64,000 nt of DNA from Climacium dendroides (GCA_950106755.1 OX467082.1:49928588-49992587), one strand, 5' to 3'. Numbered from the stretch's first letter, positions 48,369 to 62,405 are shown. Numbers and translations: made by a program. Notes: generated from the letters alone by a model not told the origin.

Positions 48369-49489
48369 TTGTGGTATTTTCTATCCAATATGTGAATGAA
48401 TGTTGAAATTTGGGGCACAGCTATAACATTTAATATATTCACTTTTGTACTTCATAAAAAATGGAAAAATGGATGAAAATAGATGAAAATTGAAAAATAA
48501 TTATACTATTGTATTATGAAAAAGTATGAGGGTGATTGCAAGAAAGATTAGTCCTATTTTGTGTCACATTTAGAGTAACAAAGTTGTTTCCTACTAAAAC
48601 TTTTGATGATAGAACCCAATGAATTTGAAATTTTTATTGGACATGCTCAACTTGACTGCAATCATATCCCTTATTTTTTAGAAATTAAAAAAATCATTTT
48701 GTATTTAAAAGTCAATTTTTCTAATTTGTCAAACTTCGAAGTTTAGAAGATTTTAATACTAGAGAGTAAGTGAAATTAATAATCTAGAGCTGAAATTTTT
48801 GTGGTCTATTCCTACAATAGAAAATGTACCTACCAAAGAAAATTAAAAAGTGCATTATTTTATGGCCTCTATGTTCATACATGAATGAACATAGAGGGCT
48901 CCCTTCCTCGCACACTTTTGAACATTGAAGATGGTTTTGATTTCCATTTTTTGATGAAATGTATCACTATTAAGTCTTTACAAATGGTCAAATTTTAGGG
49001 AGGGTTTGTTCAAGATTTTCTAATTATTATTAATTTATACCTAGTTGTATCTATTTTTTATGACAAACTATCATTTTTTTCAAATAGTACTTTTTCAGTA
49101 CTTGCAAGTAGTCAAAAGTACTATTAGCCGTCGATTTTTGAAATTAGTGGCTGAGATTGTTCTATTTCATACTACTAAGCACAAAAATTGCAATTTTGGA
49201 AAAACACTACCAAAAACATTTGGTCTTTCTTGCAACCATCTACAAAAATAGTTTATTCCAATTATTTAATCTATATTAATGCAAAATTTCATATTAGTGT
49301 ATTTCACAAATTTGCATTATTCCTAAATTAGTGCAAGTTAGTATTATTATTGACAAGTGTACTAATTAGATTATCTTATGCAATACTTTTACAAAATATA
49401 TGTTAGTCCTAAAGTTAAATATGAAGATTGTTTCTTTGGCAAATACCCTAGTACAAAAATGAATAAATGTTAAACGATGAAAGCATGTA
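48369..49489. other. AT-rich intergenic DNA
   Basis: No gene or repeat with support. Confidence 0.5.
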
Positions 49490-49760
49490 TAAATCTAAAA
49501 TTTGGTCTTCTAAACGTGTGCAAATTTGGGGTCTTACTAATGTTTTTAGTATCATATTTCTTGTTCTACAATACTTGATTTAATTGAAGATTTAATACAA
49601 TTTGGAGTTCTACTTTAAATTTGGTCATCTAAACTCCTTCAAATTTGGGATTTTATAAATGCTTTTCATTCTTTTAGTATCATATTTCTTGTTCTACAAT
49701 TCCAATACTTGATATAATTGAAGAGAAATTTGATACAATTTGGAATTCTTCTTTTGAATG
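49490..49760 (+). repeat. Tandem duplication of about 130 bp
   Basis: The segment starting AAATTTGGTCTTCTAAAC is followed by a diverged second copy from about 49616 (AAATTTGGTCATCTAAAC). Both run through TATCATATTTCTTGTTCTAC and AATACAATTTGGA-like phrases. Confidence 0.8.
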
Positions 49761-50459
49761 CATTTCAATTCCCTTGTATTCCAATGTAGTTTTATTGCAT
49801 TGTGTACAATTGGGGCTTAAAGTATTTAAATTTGAGGTGAAAGGGCTGGAATTTGGTTGGAAAGTCACCATTTAATAAATCTAATGAACACTCTTAAGTG
49901 ACTTGTACACATGGCAAATGGTTCTTTCATTGTTTCAATGTATAAGAGGGTGCTTTTGGATTTTGCATTGGAACCATGTAGGAAACTATTGGAGTCACAT
50001 TAAAATCCAAAAGGACAAGAATATGGTAATCCCCATCTATGAACTACAATGGGAAGCTATATGTTTTTGCTTTGACTGCCAAAAATAAATATTTTTTAAC
50101 TCAAAAATCGAAGGTGAAATAACCCCTAATTTGCCGTTCTTTGCCCTTGCCCCCGCCCCCGCCCCCCCAAATTATGAATCCAGTGAATAGTCGGGCTTCC
50201 TACCTTAGTGCAAAAAGGTCTTCAAAAAGTTTCATGAACCAAGTGGAAAGAGCAACATCATGATGCGTGGAACACCTCCCAAAGTGCTTAATAATTGTAT
50301 AATTAGGATTCCTGATAAATGGATATTCCAGGAAATCCAACAGATTTGAGCACGCCGCTCTCTCTCCCTACCCCCTACGAGACAACGGACCGCCAACCAC
50401 GGCAGGTTGCAAATTCTGACAACTATTCGCGGGGTTCTCAGGCTTCACCACAATGCTCA
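49761..50459. other. AT-rich DNA and 3' flank of mnmG
   Basis: The only notable feature is a C-rich run near 50146-50167. The 3' untranslated end of the minus-strand mnmG gene probably lies in 50200-50459. Confidence 0.5.
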
Positions 50460-53400
50460 TCAAGCGGACACAGCTTGCTCCACTTCTTGCTCTACTTCAT
50501 CAGCTGCGCCCGTTTTGCCAGATTTTCTTGAATTTTGTCTTGGCACTCGTCCTGTTAATCCCTCCTTCTGTCGTCGTTGAACTTCTAAGTGAATAAGCAA
50601 GGCCGTTATGTCAGCTGGATTCACTCCTCCTATTCTTGAAGCTTGCCCTACATTCTGAGGTCGTATCTGCACATCCACAAGCAAGAACAAGTTTCAATGA
50701 TCTACATTTCCAGTTTCAGATAAATATGATTTTTGAACGAGCACACACCAAGATCCGATCTCGACATACAACTTCCACGGGCCCTGCAAAGGGCAACTCG
50801 GGTCACTACTTAATTCATAAATCCGACTGGCTAAAGTCAAGGGCATATCTATCTACCAGTGACGTGAGGATACTTAATTACTTCCATGCATCAGTGTTAA
50901 ATAAATACTTGTGGGTACATCACAAGCAGATTTATCAGAACTCAAAACAAGGATAGAAATCGGAAGAAAGTATCACCTTTGTTAGCTTTTCTCGAGCCTC
51001 CATTGATAATGTTTTGATAGATTGATAATCTAAATCTTCTGGTATAACCTTGTGCTGCTTGTGTGCCATCTGCTCACAGTTTTCTACCGAACATCAGATC
51101 CTGAAAAATAAAAAATAAAACCCTAGAATACTACTTATTGCCTATCGTGTTCACTAAAAGGCCTACTTAGCGACTTACCTGTTCAAGCTGGCCTTGCTGG
51201 CGCATTATAAAGCCAGCATATTTGATGTCAATCTCAACGCATTCCTTCTCCATACTCGTGAGTTCTGGATTTCCAAACCCATGCTTGTCCAGAACTGTGT
51301 AATGAACATGAGGCCGCTTTAGAACTGTCCCTAGTGGCACGGTCTCTTTTATTCCTTGCCCTGAAATCTGAGCTACCTCTTCTGCAATCTTCTCACCAGC
51401 TGCTCATGAAACAAGACGAGTCTCAAAATCGGTCGAGAAAGGGAAATAGATTCCAGTCAAAAGCATACTCAAAATGAAATGAAACACTCTTAGTCAATTG
51501 CATACGAGAAATTTTCGTTGTCTGCAGTCGTTGTTTCTCTGCAACAATGCGCGATTGTTTATCTTGAAAAAGGTTCCACATGCGATCATCGACAAGGCCC
51601 AGGTCACGGCCCAGAGGAGTTAATCGGCTGTCTGCGTTGTCAGCTCTCAACAGAAGACGATGCTCTGATCGACTGCCAACAATAATAGACAAGTTTTCAA
51701 TTAGTCCGCTAAAATCAGAACGATTGGGAGGTGTTGCGGGATCAATACGTAGCAGAGAGTGGACTCAACACAATCCTTCTAGGTCACTTCCTATAGCCTT
51801 ACATGAAGAACATCAGGAAATTTTACTGCTTCAAGGAAAAAAGAACCGTGTTCACCAACTTGAACTTTGCAAAATTCGAAAACAGATCGAACCTTGTAAG
51901 CATGCGGTAAGGCTCCCGCAAATCTTTGGTGACAAGATCGTCAATCAAGGTGCCTATGAAGCTGCTCTCGCGTTCCAACACCAACAATGGTTTACCATCT
52001 GCGCGAAGTGCAGCATTCACACCTGCTACAAGTCCCTATTGAACATCAAAGCGCGAAATTAAATCAGCGTCGATAGACCGGAGCTGGCAGGTAATGTCTC
52101 ATTTCAAAGTTAGCCCAGTACTAGTTTGTTGCAGAATATTGAGGCAGAAAGCTTAAAAGCTAAAAACTCTCTGCTTTCTGGTGGACTGACCTGTGCAGCA
52201 GCTTCTTCATAACCAGTAGTGCCATTAATTTGTCCACTGAAGAACAAACCCTCCAGTTTCTTAGTCATCAAGCTTCGGTGACATTGGTGAGCTGGCAGGT
52301 AATCATACTCCACAGCATATGCAGGTCTGAGCATTGCACACTTTTCAAGTCCAGGAAGCGTCCTCAAAAGACCTAGTTGCAATTTTTCAGGTAATCCCGT
52401 TGAAAATCCCTATGCAGTTCCAATGATACAAGAACTAGATTATAAAGTATTACTAGTCATGGAGGTGGCTTAATCTACTTTCATGACCATCTCGGACACT
52501 TAATAGTGCAGAAACTTTTCGTATCTTTCCAGAACCTACACAAGAATGACACTAGCCTGACAAATTCCTCAAAATATGCTTAAATATTAAAAACAACAAG
52601 GGAGAGGGTACTTCAAACTAGATCGAGAGTGAATGCCATGCCTACAATGGATTCACCATAGCATAGAAGTCATTCATGCTAGAAATACACGGTCATCACG
52701 AGCCTATTGGAAACTCTAATGTTTGAAAGAAACCTGGTCTTCGGCTAAAGCACGAACATACTTGGTAAATAAAACTGACCTGTACATAAAGCTCTGGCAC
52801 AGTGCGGCCTTCAGGTTCTAGAAAGATTTGATGATTTTCTTTGTCCTTGAACCTGACAATCTGTAATACGAGAACTGTCAGGTTAGGCAGACCAAGCACT
52901 ATAATCTTCTCGACGAAACAAGTGAAACATATCGGAAAGGGTAGGACAGTAATAAACACCTTGTCTTCAATAGAAGGGCAATATCGAGGTCCTTTAGCCT
53001 CAACCCAACCACCATAGGTAGGAGTCTCGTGCAAATTGTCACTAATCATTTTATGAGTAGCAGGAGTGGTACGGGTAAGGTAGCAACACATCTGCTCTCT
53101 TTCAATGTGAACCGATGGATCGTTACTAAACCATCTCACCTGCAAGAACCTCCAGTCAAAGCAGAAAAAATCCTCAGCTTTCGGCGTGGCCCCAGAAAAG
53201 TACAAGAGCAGCCGCATCTACAGTAATTAACTCTCATTACAAAGTGAACTGTGGTTTCCAATTGCCGAATGGAGATGCGGCAAACAGTCTTTCTACTTTC
53301 ATTGCATCAAGCATTCCTAGAATGTTTCTAAACCCTCCAATGTGCATACACGCATAAACTATGTTGTGGCCACAAGGTTCGTTATATTTGAAGTAGCCCC

Positions 53401-55863
53401 ACGAGAACATCATGGAGTCATAACTTCATAACATACTGATATTTCGAGGGACACATTAGCTAAGAGAGTCAACAAGAAACAGAAATCGATACATTCCCAT
53501 TTGAGGAATTCAAAGGAAACCGGGTACAAAGTCAGTTGATTAACCGACTTACCTCCTCATCTCCTGGTTGTGCATCCAGTTTTGAAAAATCCACTGAGCG
53601 AATGTCGACTCTTGCTGGAGTACCCGTCTTCAGCCTATCAGTTTCAAAACCCAAACTCTGCAGGTTTTCTGTAAGCCCTTCTGAAGCTGACTCCCCTGCC
53701 CTTCCTGCAGACATAGAAGAGCGGCCGACCCATATTTTTCCATTCATGAAGGTGCCCGTAGTCAGCACCACAGACGGTGCAATAAAATCAACTCCAAAAA
53801 ATGTGCGCACTCCTATCACATCGTCATTGCTGCCCACAAGTATATCTGTTACCATGGCCTCCCGTATGTGTAGGTTTGGTGCGCTGATCACAATGACAGC
53901 ATACAAAGTTAATCTCCAACCGAACCAGGCACATGCAGTTGGTAATATGATCCAACAGATGTACAAATAGGTACTTAAATAATTCTGGAAAAGATATGGA
54001 GTCAGAGTGACCCACTCTCAATGGCTTCCTGTATGCTTCAGTACATTCCCTCCGCAAAGAATCATTTCGCTAGTAGCAAATGATCTACGAAAATAGCATA
54101 ATTTCATGGAACTAGTAAGTAATTCAATAATCGAAACACTCGGAAGACTAGTCATATAGTTCTCAAGTGAACTTCAACCGTATTGCATACCAACGACAAA
54201 GAATACCACGAAGCTTGAAGAAAAAAAGAAAAAGAAGAGTTATCATAAGATAGACAGTACGCACTTCTCCACAATCTTCTTCATCTCCATGGCATACTCC
54301 CTCTTGTCAGTCTGAGCTCGAAGTGCCCACACAGCTGGACCTTTCGAACGATTCAATACCCTCTTTTGTAGATAGCATCTGCAGATGAAACACAGAGACT
54401 AAATCCGGGCCTTGAATACGAAATAATCTAAACGAGAATCCATCAATCTATCAAATCAAATATGGTCTAATTCAGAAAGGGAACAGAAAAGAAGAGAATA
54501 AACTTGATGGTCGTGTACAAGATAGAGAACATATGCTTAACTTTTCTTGACCGTGTTAGCAGCAATGAGCAATCAAAGTTAAAGACTAGTAATATGTTAA
54601 GTAACCCGAGACAATTCTGTTCAAGAAGCCTTTAACTGCATCCAGGAAGTTCATTAATAGGGCATCTCTACCGATGCCATCTTCTGAAATGGCAGGAACA
54701 GAGCCTCTGCCATTGCACACGGCGAAATAAAATAGAAGAGGTAGGGAGGGCACATACCTATCAGCCATTCTACCAATTTCACCACCAAGTGCATCCACCT
54801 CATGTACCAACTGCGATTTTGCGGGGCCACCTACAGCTGGATTACAAGGCTGTGCAACCGGAAGAAGCCCCCCGAGACCCAAGGGCAGTCAGAATACCCA
54901 AGATAATGCCGCAAACATGAATTGTACTTCAATGAAATTCGGACCACAAATGATTACAGCAAAAGCAAAGAGAGACACAGACAGACAGACAGACACCTGC
55001 CAGGCGATGCGGTCCAAATTCAGAGTCAGCAAAAGGGTTTGCGCTCCCATTCGTGCAGCCGCAAGAGCAGCTTCACAACCAGCATGGCCACCCCCAACCA
55101 CTACTACATCGAACCTCTCTTCATGAACAGTGCCGACTGGAACACAGAACACAACACAATGACTCAATATTTAAAGCGCACAGCCTCCACCAAATTTTTC
55201 AACGGAACTGAAACTGGGTTATCAACAAGGTCGACAATTGTTTACAAGAGACAGCCTTCATTGAAAGACAGCCCAGTTGATAGTGTAACACAATTCCGTG
55301 CCAACGTCTCATATGTCAGAGGCGAAATAATTTTCTGCTTAACGAAATCTAATCACGACTCTTTCAGCATTAGTTTTAATTTGAGCAACAGCAATAAAAT
55401 GATTAAAAAAACAGAGTGGAAGGGGCATACCACTTTGAGTGGAAGAGGATAAGGAGGCTCTGCTACATATCAATCTCCTACTTGCACGACTATCACTGTA
55501 CTTCAAATTGACGGGCGAAAAGTGATAACCCGAAAGTCCTGGAGCCCTAAACCCAACAAGTCGCTTTCCGCCAAAATTACTCAAACCCTCAGCCCTGAAT
55601 CTCGTAAGCCGCCTCTGCGTGCTCCGCAAAGCCTCGTCCTTGTTTTGCGCCGAAGGCGAAGAATGAAATTTATGGATAAAGGACGCGGCATGGAACGTCG
55701 AATTATAAGTCGAGGATGACATTCCTGAACTGCTGCTGCAATAGTTCTTGGAAGATATTGAACACGAATGCCACGCGGGAGGAGGAGACTTGAGAGATGA
55801 AATTGTGAACCGCGCCATCGCAAAATCACCACTCCAACACCAATTGGCTCTCAATTGCCTCAT
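50460..55863 (-). CDS. mnmG: Organellar tRNA uridine-5-carboxymethylaminomethyl modification enzyme MnmG/GidA (MTO1)
   Basis: Thirteen exons join in frame: 55863-55431, 55136-54997, 54849-54758, 54378-54265, 53883-53553, 53139-52960, 52860-52780, 52410-52191, 52035-51893, 51672-51506, 51402-51179, 51069-50977 and 50666-50460. The first encodes about 144 Ser/Arg-rich residues, an organelle-targeting-like extension. Then come the FAD-binding motif [20 protein letters not shown], the GidA signature [43 protein letters not shown], the second signature [16 protein letters not shown], and [20 protein letters not shown]. The C-terminus has a helical domain ending [19 protein letters not shown]. MnmG, with the GTPase MnmE, adds the carboxymethylaminomethyl group to wobble uridine-34 of certain tRNAs using FAD, methylene-folate and NADH. 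All conserved blocks are present and no stop interrupts them, so it looks functional. Targeting to mitochondria or plastids is inferred. Confidence 0.93.
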
Positions 55864-56536
55864 GCCGAAATTTTGTCCATAGTTCGCTCTCAGCGCAGTC
55901 GAAGCTCAATCGCAGTCGAATCTGACGGAACCCTAAGGAAGCCCTGGTAGAAATCAATGCATGCATACGTCTGACTCCAGCTCCTCCCTCACCCATCCAT
56001 GTTCCTGCGCTTGCTTCGCTCGTGGACTTAACCTAAGTAAAAGTATTAATTGCCAGTAGGCATTTTCTCCAACTGTACGCACTCCAAGGGTCCCGAAAAA
56101 ACAGCAAAACGTACCTGCCCCGATGTTTCAGCTGGGCGTAAACACTCCATCATTTCCAGATGCGACAACTTTCCCAAAGCGGTTACTGTACACGGGAAGG
56201 CAAACACACTCGTTGACTCCTCAAGATCCTGAAAACCTCGGTTCAACTATCCCTAATTCTGCACTACGAGGGTAGCAGATAAGAGGTCACCATTTCGCAA
56301 GGAATGGACGACCAACATAGGGCGCCGCGACATCAAACGCAAGTAGTAGACACCCGTTAAGAACGGACGGAAGCGCAGAAACCATCCGCCCTAATTCCGT
56401 TGCAATTCGAGCTTCCTTCCGCTTTCCGCACTTTCCTCGAAGTGAAGAGGGGCAGCAGGCATGAAATGTGTCCAACCCTGCCACGGATAGAAACACACAC
56501 AAAACGTTCACAAGCACAGAGAGTCGTCTCCGCGTT
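55864..56536. promoter_or_regulatory. 5' flank of mnmG up to a copia junction
   Basis: These about 670 bases precede the mnmG start codon and end at the abrupt start of copia sequence. The composition is near-balanced, unlike the AT-rich repeats. The promoter must be here or in the retroelement. No coding region is supported. Confidence 0.55.
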
Positions 56537-59500
56537 CTTGCCACAAATGAGGTAAAGTGGGACATTTAGCAAATGTATGTCGAACATCGGAATATTTTGC
56601 TAAAATATTTCAAGAAAATAAAAAATTATGTGCCCAAATTCAAAAAGCTCACACCATAAATGCATCTATGAATCCGTTTGAAGCTGAAGATGTAGAGGCG
56701 TATGTTGTTGAGAATATATCCACTTGTGAGTCTTGTGATGCGCTCTTTGACTCTGCAAATACTCATACAATCCTGCGAGATAAACAATTTTTTTATATTA
56801 ATAATTTTTCAAATTGACAAACCAGAAATTTAATGACTATGTCTAAATCGAATGTGTTTTGTTTCTAAGAGGGACCAACAAAGGTAATATTGCCTGAAGG
56901 CACCACTCTTACTTGCATGCGTACAATGTATTCACCCTCTGCACCTCGAAGCCTGATTAGCTATCGAAATGTGCATACCAACGGTTTTACCTTTCAACCA
57001 GAATTTTAAATAAAGAAGAGGCTCTAGTTTTTATGCATGATAATAAAGTAGTGAAAACAGCCTTTGCTGCGTCAAGGGCTTGTATCGGATTCCAATCCAA
57101 CCACATGTTATATCTAGTTTTGTTTTATCTACTAAAGATAATAAAATTTCTATTTGGCATAGAAGATTGGGTCATCCAAATTTTACTTTATTTTGTAAAA
57201 TTCTTTCATGTACTATTAGCCATAATTTACAACCAACAGATGTTAATTCTATGATACAATGTCAAGCATGCATGCAAAGTAAATTTATTGCCAAACCATC
57301 CTTGTACAAATTTTCACACAAATTACCACCTATATTTTCAAGGTTGCATGGTGATATTTGTGGTTCAATTACCCCTATGTCTAAACCATTTAGGTATTTC
57401 ATGGTTTTGGTTTATGCATCAGACAAGCGATCCCATGTATCATTATTATGTACAAGAAATTTGGCTTTTGCCAATTTACTTTCTACATTGATTCGTTTTA
57501 AGGCTCATTTCCTTGATTATCCTATCAAGACACTAAGGATGGACAATGCTCAAGAACTTCGGTCAAAAAAATTTGAAGATTATTGTATTGCAATGTGAAT
57601 TGACTTAACATACTTAGTTCCGTACGAGCATGCTCAAAATAGATTGGCTGAGTCTTTTATCAAACGAATTTAATTTATTACAAGGTCTTTGCTTCTTTAT
57701 GCGAGTTTGCTTTCATTTATATGGGGTCATGCAGTTCTTCATGCTACAACCCTCATTCGACTCCGTCCTTCATCTATGGAGATTACTTCTCCCCAAAAGC
57801 TTCTTTCAAAATGAGTTCCAAATGTATTTTATCTTTGAGTCTTTGATTGCTGTATTTGGGTTTCAATCCCGAAACCTCAACACCATACTATTGAAGCTCA
57901 TCAACAAAAAGGTATTTATGTTGGGTTTGACTCTTCAAATATCATCAGATACATTAACCCATTCACTAGTACGTTACTCCGTACTCGTTTTGTTAATTGT
58001 CGATTTGAAGAAAATATTTTTTTCATTTTTGAAAAGATAAGTTTCTATTCAACAACCTTCTGCAGAATTTTTATTTAAAGTGCCCGAGACATTGACATCA
58101 AATCCTGATCCTCGAACATCTTTGGTTGAAACTGAAGTTGCCAAAATTTTGCATTTGCAAAAAATTGCAGATTAAACTCATGATGGTTTCAGTGATGCAC
58201 TTAGAATTACCAAAATTCCATTAAATAAAGCTCAGAATGTTCCTACTTGAATTTCAATATCAGAGTCTGTTGCAACTTCAATTATTCAAACGTTGAGCAA
58301 ATGGACTCGTGGACCAAATAAGCAACCATGTAAACGCAAGGCAACTATTGAGGCTATTGATCCTTCTATATATTCAGCTATTACTACTAATATTATAGGA
58401 TTTATTACTTCAAATCTCCATCAACATCAAATATTACTACTATAATTGATACAAAAAAGTCTAAATTGAATACAAAGTTATCTGTAATGTACTGTGATAT
58501 TGGTGATATATAGGATAGAGTAACAACTAATATTGATGATTCATTCAATTCTATAGTGGTAGAAACATTTTCTTGCGAAAAAAATGACTTTAAACTAAAT
58601 ACTATTGAATAGGCAATGCATCGACCTGATTGATTAAAGTGGAAAACTGTTATTGAGGAGGAGTATGTTTCTCTACATAAAAGGCAAGTTTTTGAACCAA
58701 TTGTTAATAATCTTCCTTCTCGATCTCTTGAATACAAGCTAATATTTGTGCGTAAACGCAATGACAAAACTCAAATTATCCGTTACAAAGTGTGCTTGGT
58801 TGCTAAAGGTTTTATATAGAAGTTTGGTATTGATTATGATTCCACATACTCACCAATTATGGATTTCATTATTTTTTGATATCTTATTAGAATGGTTGTG
58901 CATGCCATACTTGAGATACTTCTTATGAATGTTATCACTGCTTACCTATATGGCTCATTAAATGTTAACATCTATATAAAAGTTCCATAAGGACTTAACA
59001 CTACAATCCATGCTGCACCAATTCCATGCAAACATCGTAACGTCAAATTAAAATGAACATTATATAGTCTCAAACATTTTGAATTGATGTGGTATCAGCA
59101 TATTCGACATTTTCTTATTAAGAATCATTTTACAAATGATTCATTACTTCCACGTATTTTTATCAAACGAGACAAACTTGATTTTGTCATTATTGCAGTA
59201 TATGTTGATGACTTAAAATTTGTGGGGACAAAAGACACTTGTGCTGCAACTACTCAACTTCTTGTTCGTGAGCTCGAAATGAAATTACTTGGCAAAACTA
59301 CATTTTGCATTAGTCTTTAAGTTCTTCACATGAAAGATGGCAGTGTTTTTCTTTCACAAACGACTACATCAACCGAATCCTAAAAAAATTCAATATGATA
59401 GATGCCTATCCGCTTTCTACACCTATGGTGTGTCGTAATAGTAAAAATGATGATCCATATTGTTCTTGTGAGGAGGAGGAGGAAACATTGAGTGAGCAAT

Positions 59501-60201
59501 ATCCATACCTCGCTACGGTCAGAGCACTTTTATACTTAGCCTCATCTATAAGGCCTAATATTGCATTTGCAATTAGTGTTATTGCAAGGCATAATGCTCG
59601 CCCTACACTTTGACATTGAAGTGACATCAAATACCTTTTCCGTTATTTAAAAAGAACTGTAGATTTGGAACTACACTATACTTGATCACTAAATTCAACA
59701 TTGGTTGGATATGCTGATGTTGGATATAAGTCTGATCCTGCGACATCAAAGTCTCAAACAAGTTATGTTTTCTTATGACATAGAGCTGCTATATCTTGGA
59801 AATTTATGAAGCAAACAATTACTGCAACATCATCAAATCATTTGGAAATCATTGCTCTTCATGAAGCATCTCGGGAATGTATTTGGCTACGATCTATGAA
59901 TAAATTTATTTGAACCAATTGTGAATTGTCTTATGATGAATCTTCAACTATCTTATATGAAAATAACAGTGCATGTATTGCACAAATGCAAGTGGGTTTT
60001 GTCAAAGGCGATCGAACAAAGCATATTGATCCAAAATATTTTAATTATACGCATGATTTGATCACAAATGGAACATTGGAAATCAAGAAAGTCATATCAG
60101 CAGATAATCTAGTTGATCTCTTTACCAAGGCTCTTCCATTATATACACATTATCGACTTGTTTATGGCATTGGAATGCGACGATTGAATAGTTTAGAGTA
60201 A
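56537..60201 (+). pseudogene. Ty1/copia retrotransposon, 5'-truncated and decayed
   Basis: Coding remnants follow the copia order protease, integrase, RT, RNase H. The copy begins inside the gag zinc knuckle (CHK, stop, GKVGHLANVC), where the second Cys of C-x2-C-x4-H-x4-C is a TGA. A protease-like LFDSANTHTILRD lies near 56740. GAG-pre-integrase WHRRLGHPN is near 57155, and integrase core pieces such as LHGDICGSI and LRMDNAQEL follow. The RT active site YVDDL is at 59201-59215. The RNase H region has AVIARHNARPTL-like sequence, then YENNSACIAQMQVG and, near 60102, NLVDLFTKALP, the usual copia C-terminal phrase. Many stops and frameshifts disable it. The 5' LTR and most of gag are missing. 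Confidence 0.85.
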
Positions 60202-60766
60202 GAAATTCAATAGTTTTTATTACTATTATTATGTAAACCTTTTGATATCCTTCCATGAATTTTTCCCATTGATTTTTACCATGAGAATGGATTAATAAAG
60301 GTGTTGTACTCTTTTCCTTCATTTGCATTTTTGTCCTTAAAAATAATTAAGGTTTTTCCAGATAAGGTTTTAATGAGGCAGCAACCGTAAAATTACAAAA
60401 ATACGGAAATTATATAGAAAAAGGTGGAGTCGTGGTGAGAACCACGGTTTGAAGGTCAATGCTGGAGCTTGTTAACCATCTTGGGGGGGCTTGCATCTTG
60501 TCACATTACAGCTTAGGGGTGGAATAGCTGGTCGACTATTATTCCTGCCTCACTAGCTTGCCAAGTTGCAAGTTTTCCAAACTAGTCAATGAGGCTGACG
60601 AGGATCGAACTACGGACCGATTTGTTGACCACTGACGTATGAAACCAGCCGACCAAGTTCACGACTTGACAACTATATTCGGCATTCAATTGATTTTATT
60701 GCCTTCATTGACCAATCCGTATGATTTTATTATTTTATCTTTATTATTATGTCGAGTGAAGAAGAG
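60202..60766 (+). other. 3' untranslated part of the copia element
   Basis: Non-coding sequence between the end of RNase H and the LTR. It ends in the purine-rich GAGTGAAGAAGAG (60754-60766), a likely polypurine tract directly before the LTR. Confidence 0.6.
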
Positions 60767-60969
60767 TGTTAAGAAATATAGTGTGAACGCTCCTCATAAT
60801 ACATGGTGAACTAGTCAACAAAATAGTTGGTGGTATTTTTTAGCCAATATGGAGAGAGTACTATTGATCGTCTCTCTCTCCTTTTGTATATACTTCCATT
60901 CTTCAATGTTAATGTGTATATTTTTTCTCTTGGATGCTTTGTTTTTATTTAAGTTTTGTATTCGCAACA
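60767..60969 (+). repeat. 3' LTR of the copia element
   Basis: The 203-bp segment starts TGTTAAGAAATATAG and ends TTCGCAACA, so it has the TG...CA ends of an LTR, and it is preceded by a purine tract. Only one copy exists in the window. Without the 5' LTR its right boundary is a judgement from the terminal dinucleotide. Confidence 0.65.
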
Positions 60970-61057
60970 AAATCAATAAGTACTTTCGCTTTTTCTATTG
61001 TCAACTGTGAAGTCATCCATTGAATCATAGTGGTCTGCAGCGTTCTTATTGGGTTAA

Positions 61058-61489
61058 CCCATAAATGACGTGGTGGATGTTTTTTATCTAATGAATGACA
61101 AGGAATTATCTTGTGTAGGATAGAAATGCAATTATTCTCTTTAGAATTAGATGTGGAAAGGGGAGATTCTCTATAGTAGTTTGACTCCCAATGAATATTT
61201 TTTTTTTTTTTAAACTAGATGATATCACACGGTTCCGAAAGGGCTGATTTCCACGGTCACTAGCCCGACATTTAAAGATTAAGAATAACTTTAACCTTTA
61301 AAAGATAGGTTGGTGACCATGGAAATCATTCATTAAAAAAACTCAAAAAAACTTATTGGAAGTCAAACTATTGCAAAAGACCTCCCCTTTTCACACAAAA
61401 TTTGGAGGATGAATAGCTGCACTTCTATCCCACATGGAAAGATTTTTTATCATTCATCAACCAAAATCAGCCATAGCATCATTTATAGG
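61058..61489. mobile_element. TTAA-flanked piggyBac-type MITE, copy 1
   Basis: The 432-bp element is bounded by TTAA on both sides (61054-61057 and 61490-61493). Ends are CCCATAAATGACG and the complement of CCTATAAATGATG, and imperfect pairing continues far inside (for example GATAGAAATGCAATTATTC near 61119 and AATAGCTGCACTTCTATC near 61411). TTAA targets with CCC-type ends are the mark of the piggyBac superfamily. It has no transposase. Confidence 0.7.
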
Positions 61490-61678
61490 TTAAAAAATTA
61501 TGAATTCATATTTTGGATGCACAAACTCATCTTATCAAAGGAGACTTCCCTAAGCAATAATAGTCCTACTTAGGAAACTCCAAGCATAAGTTCTAGTAAA
61601 CAAAATTAGAAGAAAATATTCTTCCATTTTTTAAAATTATTTATTTTTAATTTATGGTTTTTATTTGCATACATTTAA

Positions 61679-62405
61679 CCCAGTAACGCCGTGCCTATGA
61701 CCATGGGTCCACAACTTCCTTGCCTGGCACTTAGTTTGTGACCATTTTCGACTTGGAAATGTTTGAAATTTTTTACATTTATTTTTCAGAGATGAAGGCA
61801 CATGTCTTCTTAATCTTACAAAAAAATTTAGATTTTTTTAACGAAATTTGATTTTTATAAGAATTTTTGAAGAAAAAGTGAATAGAAAATCATATCAAAT
61901 TGAAATTTATTTCAAAAAATCTGAAAATTTCACCATGGGTGTACATTTTAGTGACAAACATCATGGTGTAAACTCAAGTATAGTGTACATCTATAATTAG
62001 AATATAGAGAACATCAAAATTACTTTCAAAGTTCAAATCCCAATAAAATATTCAATATTGCGAATTCTTCTAAAATTCCAATTGGAGTAGATACTAGAGT
62101 AGGTGCACTTCATTTCTTCAGTTGGGCTCAAATTCAAAAATCATCATTTTCAAGGAGAAAATTTGGATTTAGAGAAAGGGACAAAATACACTAAAATGGC
62201 AAATTTTGCCATCCGTTTTTTTTCCTTCTTTCTCATTCACCTGAAGACAAACACTGTCATGATTGCAAAGTAAAGTGGATATTATTCCCAACCCAAAATA
62301 CAAGGTGCACAAACTAAAAGCGGATGAAAAAATCCATTCTGGAGCTCTCCAGCTCAATTTCTATTCATCCGAATGCCACTGAATGGCGCCGGCGGCGTTA
62401 CTGGG
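61679..62405. mobile_element. TTAA-flanked piggyBac-type non-autonomous element, copy 2
   Basis: The 727-bp element has perfect 12-bp ends CCCAGTAACGCC and GGCGTTACTGGG, each abutting TTAA (61675-61678 and 62406-62409). Pairing extends one base further out on each side. No transposase coding region is seen inside. Its ends differ from the neighbouring copy 1, so two families are present. Confidence 0.85.

Noticed and set aside
53536..53970. Plus-strand frame of 144 codons opposite an mnmG exon
   Set aside because: It is the antisense shadow of the conserved mnmG exon encoding [11 protein letters not shown].
61690..61712. Resemblance of the piggyBac-type element's CTATGACCATGGGTCC to the transposon block at 11462
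   Set aside because: Only short stretches agree, and in a different arrangement. The two element types have different ends and flanks, so chance is the simpler reading.
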